DNA of 12,934 nt from Anaerolineae bacterium (GTDB taxonomy: Bacteria > Chloroflexota > Anaerolineae > B4-G1 > SLSP01), in NCBI GenBank assembly GCA_016934645.1, contig JAFGSL010000622.1, positions 1 to 12,934 on the forward strand, given 5' to 3'. Positions 7,219-12,934 of the stretch are shown piece by piece. Every line of letters starts with the position of its first letter. Positions within the stretch are counted from its first letter, which is position 1. A program made the position numbers and the translations under genes. A model generated the notes under the pieces. It saw only the letters and a program-made list of their open reading frames with translations. It was not told where the DNA came from and searched no databases.

Positions 7219-8819
7219 ACGACTCGACCGCGTCTCAACATGGCTATTATGACCTGTTCAAGCTGGTCGTCGCGGCGATCCTGGTTGTTGTTATTGTGAT
7301 TTTGCTGGTCCGTTGGAATGCAAACCGCTTTCCGGCCCTCCCGCCAACCGGCACGCCGACCAGCACGCCGACCAGCCAAGTTGCCGTACTCCCCACTCAA
7401 GCCACCGCGACGCCAGTACCCACGCCCATACCGACGGTCGCCGCGCCGGCCCTCACTCTGCCTCAAGGCAAGTTCAAGACCGGCGAACAAGTGCTTTCCG
7501 GCACGGGCACACCGGGCAGTGAGATTCAAATCTGGGTGGACGGAGAGATGATTGGTGTGGCGACGGTGGATGCAAACGGGCGATGGACGCTCCCGGTCAC
7601 TTTTGACGCGCCCGGCGAGCACAGCATCCAGGCGCAGATCGTAGACAAGGACGGCAACGTACTGGCCACCGGCACGCTGGTCAGGCTCGACATCGATCCG
7701 GCGTTTGCGCCACTGGCGGTCAATGCCCCTGAACCGGGCACGTTTTCCACCAACGCCGACGGGCAGGCCACCGGGATGCTGAACGTATCGGGGCGTGGCG
7801 AGCCGGGGGCGATCATCCAAATCTGGGCCGGCGACCAACTACTCGGCACAACAGTCGCCGACCAGGATGGCAACTGGGCCTTTGATCAGCAGGTGTCGCT
7901 TGCGCCGGGTGAAAACACGCTGTTCGTACAGATGAATGACGCCGACGGCGGCATGCTGGCCCGCTCCGAGCCGATTGCAGTCGACATCCAGGCCCGGCCG
8001 TATGCCGCCCAACCGACCCTGATCCTGCGCGCCGGCGAAGGCGAATTATCGCTCGGCGGCGCCGGCGCCCCCGGCGCAGTGATCGAGATCGTCGCCAACG
8101 GGCAGGTGCTGGACCAAGTGACGGTCGGATCGGACGGCCGGTGGGACTATACCGCCCAACTGGCCCCGGGCGACTATCAACTCTACGCCCGCGCCGTTGA
8201 CACCGATGGCACGGTGCTGGCCGAATCGGAAATTGTCAGCTATACGCAGCCCAAGCCGCAAGCGATTATGCCGGGCATCGAATCGCCCGTCGAAGGGGCG
8301 GCGCTGTCGAGCGGTGTGCTGGAATTGCAGGGCACCGGCGAACCCGGCGGCCAGATCGAAATCCTGGACAATGACGTGGTCGTGGGCGCCGCCACCGTCG
8401 GCGCAGATGGTCGTTGGTCATTCCCATACCAGATCGATCCCGGCGCGCACGCGCTGGCCGTTCAAAATGCCCAGGATTCGACCAGCCTGAGCCGGGCCAT
8501 CCGCGTGAACGTGACCGACTCGACCGCGGCCACGGCCACCCCGACGCCTGAGCCAACGCCGCAAGCAACCGCCACGCCCACCCCGACGCCTGAGCCAACG
8601 CCGCAAGCAACCGCCACGCCCGCGCCCACCACCTGTTCCGGCGATCCGCCGTATGGCATTGACCGCGGCGATACGTATGTGGTCGCTCGCTGCGAATATA
8701 TGGTCTTGATCGCGCAGCGTACAGGCGTCAGATTGGGTGACTTGCTGGCTGCCAACCCGCAGGTGATCGATCCGGCGATCATTTTCCCTGGCCAGGTGCT
8801 CAACCTGCCGCCGCGCTAG
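7215..8819 (+). CDS. Single-pass membrane protein with four Ig-like domains and a C-terminal LysM domain
   Basis: 534 residues. A membrane helix (about 15-33) follows a short N-terminus, then a Thr-Pro linker (about 43-78), four Ig-like domains (about 80-160, 168-258, 262-343, 350-433) that share GxGEPG...IQIWxxGQ and DGRW motifs, a second linker (436-472) and a LysM domain (486-531; GDTYVVARCEYMVLIAQRTG, then NPQVIDPAIIFPGQVLNLP). LysM binds N-acetylglucosamine polymers such as peptidoglycan, so the protein should span from the membrane to the cell wall. C474 and C493 could form a disulfide near the LysM domain. The ATG overlaps the TGA of the previous gene (ATGA, 7215-7218), and GAGGAG (7204-7209) precedes it, implying translational coupling. 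Ig-domain family assignment is general (bacterial Ig-like), not specific. Confidence 0.9.
   Translation: MNDSTASQHGYYDLFKLVVAAILVVVIVILLVRWNANRFPALPPTGTPTSTPTSQVAVLPTQATATPVPTPIPTVAAPALTLPQGKFKTGEQVLSGTGTPGSEIQIWVDGEMIGVATVDANGRWTLPVTFDAPGEHSIQAQIVDKDGNVLATGTLVRLDIDPAFAPLAVNAPEPGTFSTNADGQATGMLNVSGRGEPGAIIQIWAGDQLLGTTVADQDGNWAFDQQVSLAPGENTLFVQMNDADGGMLARSEPIAVDIQARPYAAQPTLILRAGEGELSLGGAGAPGAVIEIVANGQVLDQVTVGSDGRWDYTAQLAPGDYQLYARAVDTDGTVLAESEIVSYTQPKPQAIMPGIESPVEGAALSSGVLELQGTGEPGGQIEILDNDVVVGAATVGADGRWSFPYQIDPGAHALAVQNAQDSTSLSRAIRVNVTDSTAATATPTPEPTPQATATPTPTPEPTPQATATPAPTTCSGDPPYGIDRGDTYVVARCEYMVLIAQRTGVRLGDLLAANPQVIDPAIIFPGQVLNLPPR
8538..8621 (+). repeat. Two identical tandem 42-base units in the Thr-Pro linker
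   Basis: Units 8538-8579 and 8580-8621 are identical over all 42 bases and encode the 14-residue linker unit TPTPEPTPQATATP twice. Exact identity points to recent slippage or unequal exchange, so linker length before the LysM domain may vary between strains. Confidence 0.9.
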
Positions 8820-8847
8820 GCGCACCGCTGCGCTTCTCCCTGTCGTC

Positions 8848-8879
8848 AAGTCCCCGCGCGCTCGAGCGCGCGGGGACTT
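8848..8879. terminator. Perfect 32-base palindrome, probable weak terminator
   Basis: 8848-8879 is a perfect palindrome (AAGTCCCC... to ...GGGGACTT) with the same G+C core as the terminator at 6232-6255, 28 bases after the LysM-protein stop. The six-T tail of copy 1 is replaced by ACTTGT, so termination may be weaker and some read-through into the next gene is possible. Confidence 0.6.
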
Positions 8880-8914
8880 GTATTGCCGGTTTGTAGACAA
8901 GGTGTGGTATAATA
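8849..8914 (+). repeat. Terminator-promoter cassette, copy 2
   Basis: Matches 6229-6294 at 61 of 66 positions without gaps, exactly 2620 bases downstream. It stands between the LysM-protein gene and the alpha-2-macroglobulin gene, the same functional position as copy 1. Confidence 0.9.
8883..8913 (+). promoter_or_regulatory. Extended -10 promoter for the alpha-2-macroglobulin gene
   Basis: TATAAT (8908-8913) with TGG directly before it, and a weak -35 candidate TTGCCG (8883-8888), identical in these elements to the promoter at 6263-6293. Transcription would start near 8920, leaving an unusually long leader of about 170 bases before the ATG at 9090. ACGTCA (8918-8923) and TGACGT (8938-8943) form a small inverted repeat at the start site. 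Confidence 0.65.
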
Positions 8915-9066
8915 AGTACGTCAAGATACATTCGCTCTGACGTTACGCCTGGGTTGTGCAGATACGCGGTCTGGGGCTTCCGGCAAGGGCTTCGGACAGC
9001 AGCATCGAGACGTTTCCATGATGGAACACTGTGCTATCTTGGGGCGTCTATAGCGTGCTCACGTAT

Positions 9067-9084
9067 CTTGTTTGGACAAGGAGG
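9067..9084 (+). promoter_or_regulatory. Ribosome binding site partly inside a small hairpin
   Basis: The ribosome site AAGGAGG (9078-9084) stands 5 bases before the ATG at 9090. CTTGT (9067-9071) and ACAAG (9076-9080) pair perfectly around a TTGG loop, covering the first bases of the site. The stem is short, so any effect on initiation would be modest. Confidence 0.4.
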
Positions 9085-9089
9085 ACGAA

Positions 9090-12000
9090 ATGAAATCCCG
9101 CTCATTCTATGGTGTTGTTTTGGCAATTGTCATGGCTGCGCTTTTGGCGTCTGCCTGCCTGAGCAAAAAATCACCTACCGCGACCCCGCCGCCGACCAAC
9201 ACTCCGGCCCGGCCGCAAATTCTGCCCACCGATACCCCCGGCCCCACGCCGACCCCGCTGCCGCCCGACCAGGTCGTACCCGCCGGAATGGTCTCGCCGG
9301 TCGTTATCCAGCACAGCCCGCAGATAGGCGAAGAACTGCCGCTGGATGGCGCGGTCGAACTGGTCTTTGACCGGGCGATGGACAAGGCCGCCGTCGAAAA
9401 GGCATTCGTCGTCTCGCCCGCTGTCGATGGAAAATTCGAGTGGGCCGACGCGCGCACCCTGCGCTTTGTGCCGGCCAACCTCAAGCGCGGCGAAAACTAT
9501 CACGTCTACCTGGGCCAGGAAGCGAGCGACGCCGAAGGCGCGATCATGGCCGGGGCTTATCGCTTTCGCTTCCAGACCGTCGGCTATCTGGAGGTGGCGC
9601 AAGTCATCCCCGCGCCAGACAGCGTCGACGTTCAGTCATACAGCACCATCATCGTCATGTTCAACCGCCCGGTGGTGCCGCTGACCTCGCTCAAGCAGAT
9701 GGAAGCGCTGCCCAATCCGCTCACGTTCGATCCGCCGATTTCGGGCACAGGTGAGTGGCTTAACACCTCGATGTACCTCTTTACGCCCGACCAGCCGCTT
9801 GCCGGCGGCACTCAGTATAATGCTCACGTACTCGCCGGGCTGACCGATACCATCGGCGGCGTGCTCGAACTGGACTATGCCTGGTCGTTTACCACCGAGC
9901 CGCCCAAGGTCATCTGGACCACGCCGCGCACCGATGGCAACCGCACTGTGCCGCCCAATACTGTAATCCGCATCCAGTTCAACCAGCCCATCGATCCCGT
10001 TTCGGCGCAGGCCGCGTTTAGCATGATCGGTGGGACGTGGGGTACGGCTGTCGCGGGCGCGTTTGAGGTGCTCACCGACACGCTGGTCTTTACACCCACC
10101 GAGATGCTCGAATTTGACAAAATGTACACCGTTCACGTCGATGCGGGGGTGCTCAGCGCGCTCAGTGCGGCCCGTGCGGACATCGTCTCGACGGGCATGC
10201 GCGATCCCTACGAGTGGACCTTTAACACCTCGCCCTTGCCGCGCATCGTCGAAACCCGGCCGGCCCACCTGGAACGCAACGCTCCGCCCTATACTGCGTT
10301 CGAGATCGTTTTTAACACCACCATCGACCCGGCCACGGTGATGGTCAACCTGCAAATGACGCCGGCCATCTCGCCGACACAGGTGTATACCTATTTCAGC
10401 GATTGGAATTATACCTTTGTGCTCGGTTTTGGGGCCAGTCCCTCCACCGATTACGAGGTGAACATTGGCCCCGACATCGCCGATCCTTTCGGCAACACCA
10501 CCGGCCAGCGCAAAACGGTCAATTTCCGCACCGCGCCGCTCGATCCTTCGGCCCAGATGCACGTGCCGGACAATATCAGCACGCTCAATACCAACGACTC
10601 GGCGCGCTTGTTCGTCAGCCACGTCAACATCGACAAGATCGATTTCAAGCTGTACAACCTGACCCGGGACGAATTCTTTGCCCTTCAGCATGACTGGTAC
10701 AATTTCAATCCGACCAGCCAGGTGCGCCAGTGGCGCGAGGTGGTCGAGTCGCCGCTGAACGAGCGCATATATACCCGCGTCGAACTCGTCCAGGGCGGCG
10801 GCGCGCTGGAGCCGGGTTTTTACCTGATCGATCTCGACACGCCCGACATCAAGACCAGAGAGTGGCGGCAGCGCCATCTGCTGGTCGTCTCGGCGATCAA
10901 CCTGACCTTGAAATCGTCCGAGCAAGAACTGCTGGTCTGGGCCACCGACCTCGAAACCGGCCGCCCGGTTGCCAACTTGGCGCTGGCCCTGTTCGACTGG
11001 TACGACGGAACCCAGCTTGGCGCTGCCGCTTCCACCGACACCGATGGGCTGGCTCGCCTGCCCATTGTCGACACAGACCGCTACTATAACATCGCCGTTT
11101 TGTCCGAGTCGCCCTTTGTCGCCGCCTCGGCCTATTGGAACCAGGGCATCTCGATCTGGGAGTTTGGGTTCGGCGAAGGCGACGGCTATCAACCGTACCG
11201 CGTCTTTGTCGACACCGACCGCCCGCTCTACCGCGCCGGGCAAACGGTTTACTTGAAAGGCGTGGTGCGCGGCGAAGATGATGTCGAATACTGGCTGCCG
11301 GACCTGGGCCGGGTGCAGGTGACCATCCGCGATGCGGCTTATAACACCGTGCTAGATCAATCTCTGCCGCTGGACAAGTTTGGCGCGTTCAGCGGCGAAC
11401 TCGCGCTGCCCGAAGGCGCGTCGTTGGGCGCATATTCCATCTATGTCCAGGCTGGCGACAGCAGTTGGGCGCACGGCTTCCAGGTCGCCGCCTACCGCCC
11501 GCCCGAGTTTGAAGTCCTGGTCGAGCCGGCCAAGAGCGAAATTCTGCTCGGCCAGAGCAACCAGGCCGAGGTGCAGGTGCGCTACTTTTTCGGCGGGCCG
11601 GTGCAGGATGTGCCGGTCAGTTGGAACGTGTTGGGCGAGACCTACACCTTTGACCCGTCGCAGTTTGGACGCTATACGTTTTCCGACACCGACGATCCGT
11701 GGGTCTGCCGCTGGTGTTGGTGGCGGCCGTCAACGCCGCCGCAGGTGCTGCTCAGCGGCTCCGGGCGCACCGACGCCGAGGGCAACCTGTTGATCGAACT
11801 GCCTGCCGAATGGCTCGATGGCGAAGGCAAGCCGATCACCTACAGCCTCAAGCTCCAGGTCGAGGCCACGGTCAGTGGCAACGATGGACAGGTCATCTCG
11901 GGGCGAAATGAGATCGTCGCCCACCGCAGCGACATCTATATCGGGTTGGCCGCGCAGCAGTACGTGGGCCAGGCAGAAAAGGAAATGTCGGTCGATCTGC

Positions 12001-12934
12001 TCACCGTCGACTGGTCGGCCAACCGCCAGCCCAACAAAGCTTTGAAACTCTCCGTTTATCGGCGTGAGTGGAAGAACGTCTTTGTCGAGAACGAGGCTGG
12101 CGGCGGCCGCTGGACCTGGACGACCGAGGATGTGTTCATCACCGAGTCCGACATCACCACCGGCGCGAACGGCGAAGCGGTATTCAGCTTTGTCCCGCCC
12201 GTCGGCGGTTCCTACCATGTCATCGCCGAGTCACCCGGTACGCAGTACGCAGCACGTTCGAGTCTTTTTGTTTGGGTGAGTGGTAAAGACTATATCTCCT
12301 GGCGGCGCACCAACGATGACCGCATCGACCTGATCGCTGACAAGGGCGTTTACAGGCCCGGCGAGACCGCCGAAATCCTGATCCCGTCGCCGTTCCAGGG
12401 CGAACACTGGGCCTGGATCACCATCGAGCGCGGCGGCGTGTTGCAGCAAGAGGTGCTCAAGCTGACCAACAACAGCACTGTCTACCGCCTGCCGATCACC
12501 GACCGCCACGTGCCCAACATCTATATCTCGGCGGTTATCGTCAAGGGCAAAGATGCCAACAACCAGGTCGCCAATTTCAAGGTCGGGTACACCGCGCTGA
12601 CCGTCGAGCCGGAAACGCAGACGCTGCACGTCGAGCTGGTGCCGGCTGTCGAGCAAGCGCTGCCCGGCGAAACGGTCACTTTTGACGTGCGCGCCACCGA
12701 CTCGACCGGCAAACCGGTCGCCGCGTCCTTTGCGCTCGATCTGGTCGACAAGGCCGTGCTCTCGCTGATGCCGCGCCAATCCAATGCCATCTTGAACGCC
12801 TTTTACGGGCGGCGCGCCTTGCAAGTCAACACGGCCAGCGGCCTGTCGATCTCGCTGAGCCGGCTGCTGATCGAGCAGGAAGAACTGAACCGGGACTATG
12901 GTGTCGAGGAGCAATCGCGCATGCGCAATGATGG
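9090..12934 (+). CDS. Alpha-2-macroglobulin-family lipoprotein (3' partial)
   Basis: The frame is open from ATG 9090 to the window end, 1281 codons plus two bases. A signal peptide with a lipobox-like end (LLASAC, Cys23) predicts a lipoprotein. A Thr-Pro linker (about 28-60) leads to four Ig-like (Big_5/SbsA-type) domains (about 70-163, 165-270, 271-384, 385-481), recognised by repeats of VxxxFNxxID and DxxYxVxV patterns. Macroglobulin domains follow: VFVDTDRPLYRAGQTVYLKG (705-724) and DKGVYRPGETAEI (about 1084-1096) are the typical entry strands, and residues about 1169-1228 (ALPGETVTFDVRATDSTGKP...LDLVDKAVLSL) match the region before the thioester domain. The family traps proteases that attack the cell. 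The thioester motif, if present, lies beyond the window. W871-W878 contain a CxxC flanked by Trp. AAGGAGG lies 5 bases upstream, and the gene appears to have its own promoter at 8883-8913. Confidence 0.93.
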   Translation, partial: MKSRSFYGVVLAIVMAALLASACLSKKSPTATPPPTNTPARPQILPTDTPGPTPTPLPPDQVVPAGMVSPVVIQHSPQIGEELPLDGAVELVFDRAMDKAAVEKAFVVSPAVDGKFEWADARTLRFVPANLKRGENYHVYLGQEASDAEGAIMAGAYRFRFQTVGYLEVAQVIPAPDSVDVQSYSTIIVMFNRPVVPLTSLKQMEALPNPLTFDPPISGTGEWLNTSMYLFTPDQPLAGGTQYNAHVLAGLTDTIGGVLELDYAWSFTTEPPKVIWTTPRTDGNRTVPPNTVIRIQFNQPIDPVSAQAAFSMIGGTWGTAVAGAFEVLTDTLVFTPTEMLEFDKMYTVHVDAGVLSALSAARADIVSTGMRDPYEWTFNTSPLPRIVETRPAHLERNAPPYTAFEIVFNTTIDPATVMVNLQMTPAISPTQVYTYFSDWNYTFVLGFGASPSTDYEVNIGPDIADPFGNTTGQRKTVNFRTAPLDPSAQMHVPDNISTLNTNDSARLFVSHVNIDKIDFKLYNLTRDEFFALQHDWYNFNPTSQVRQWREVVESPLNERIYTRVELVQGGGALEPGFYLIDLDTPDIKTREWRQRHLLVVSAINLTLKSSEQELLVWATDLETGRPVANLALALFDWYDGTQLGAAASTDTDGLARLPIVDTDRYYNIAVLSESPFVAASAYWNQGISIWEFGFGEGDGYQPYRVFVDTDRPLYRAGQTVYLKGVVRGEDDVEYWLPDLGRVQVTIRDAAYNTVLDQSLPLDKFGAFSGELALPEGASLGAYSIYVQAGDSSWAHGFQVAAYRPPEFEVLVEPAKSEILLGQSNQAEVQVRYFFGGPVQDVPVSWNVLGETYTFDPSQFGRYTFSDTDDPWVCRWCWWRPSTPPQVLLSGSGRTDAEGNLLIELPAEWLDGEGKPITYSLKLQVEATVSGNDGQVISGRNEIVAHRSDIYIGLAAQQYVGQAEKEMSVDLLTVDWSANRQPNKALKLSVYRREWKNVFVENEAGGGRWTWTTEDVFITESDITTGANGEAVFSFVPPVGGSYHVIAESPGTQYAARSSLFVWVSGKDYISWRRTNDDRIDLIADKGVYRPGETAEILIPSPFQGEHWAWITIERGGVLQQEVLKLTNNSTVYRLPITDRHVPNIYISAVIVKGKDANNQVANFKVGYTALTVEPETQTLHVELVPAVEQALPGETVTFDVRATDSTGKPVAASFALDLVDKAVLSLMPRQSNAILNAFYGRRALQVNTASGLSISLSRLLIEQEELNRDYGVEEQSRMRND

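Noticed and set aside
6559..8621. 42-base repeats considered as a CRISPR array
   Set aside because: The units are directly tandem without spacers, in frame, and encode a coiled coil (6559-6726) or a Thr-Pro linker (8538-8621). No cas genes are present.
8418..8924. 168-residue minus-strand frame over the Thr-Pro linker and cassette
   Set aside because: Arg/Gly-rich shadow of the repetitive linker codons; it crosses the palindrome and the promoter.
8954..9370. 138-residue + strand frame overlapping the start of the alpha-2-macroglobulin gene
   Set aside because: It is out of frame with the lipoprotein signal peptide and has no ribosome site or motif.
9636..11243. 535-residue open frame on the minus strand
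   Set aside because: It lies antiparallel to the alpha-2-macroglobulin gene, whose frame shows clear family motifs. High-G+C coding sequence commonly leaves the opposite strand open, and the minus product has no recognisable motif.

Overview
The window most resembles a chromosome segment of a Chloroflexota bacterium (Anaerolineae-like). The grounds are the long Thr-Pro (TPTP/TPEP) extracellular linkers in four of the five large proteins, a transmembrane Ser/Thr kinase with a TPR-like middle, an FGE-fold protein, and a large alpha-2-macroglobulin lipoprotein with Ig-like N-terminal repeats. This assignment is an inference from style; no marker gene is present. All supported genes lie on the + strand.

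Layout: (1) 1-731, the 3' end of a gene entering from upstream: a Thr-Pro linker plus an unrecognised domain. (2) 732-1031, a 300-base intergenic region with a MITE-like inverted repeat, a good sigma70-type promoter, a possible 32-codon leader peptide and a strong terminator-like hairpin just before the next start. (3) 1032-6208, a two-gene operon: a cytoplasmic protein joining an unrecognised helical domain, an MTA/SAH-nucleosidase-like (PNP/UDP) domain and a non-catalytic-looking FGE-sulfatase-fold domain, then a receptor-like Ser/Thr kinase with a helical-repeat middle, one membrane helix, an SH3-like domain and a further C-terminal domain. A strong intrinsic terminator ends it. (4) 6364-8819, a second two-gene operon with a 4-base ATGA overlap: a membrane-anchored coiled-coil protein with a helix-hairpin-helix domain, and a single-pass protein with four Ig-like domains and a LysM domain. 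(5) 9090 to the window end, the first 1281 residues of an alpha-2-macroglobulin-family lipoprotein, cut off before any thioester region.

Two points stand out. The nucleosidase/FGE protein plus adjacent sensor kinase looks like a candidate signalling-to-effector conflict (defence) module: PNP-family domains are known immune effectors that degrade purine nucleotides, and here both the nucleosidase catalytic motifs and the kinase motifs look intact. Second, operon 4 is bracketed by two nearly identical 66-base terminator-plus-promoter cassettes lying exactly 2620 bases apart (61 of 66 bases match), so the same regulatory cassette ends one unit and starts the next, twice.

Composition differs along the window: sampled 60-base lines are about 48-55% G+C in the kinase gene and about 63-70% in the alpha-2-macroglobulin gene, which would fit, but does not prove, a separate origin for the operon at 1032-6208.
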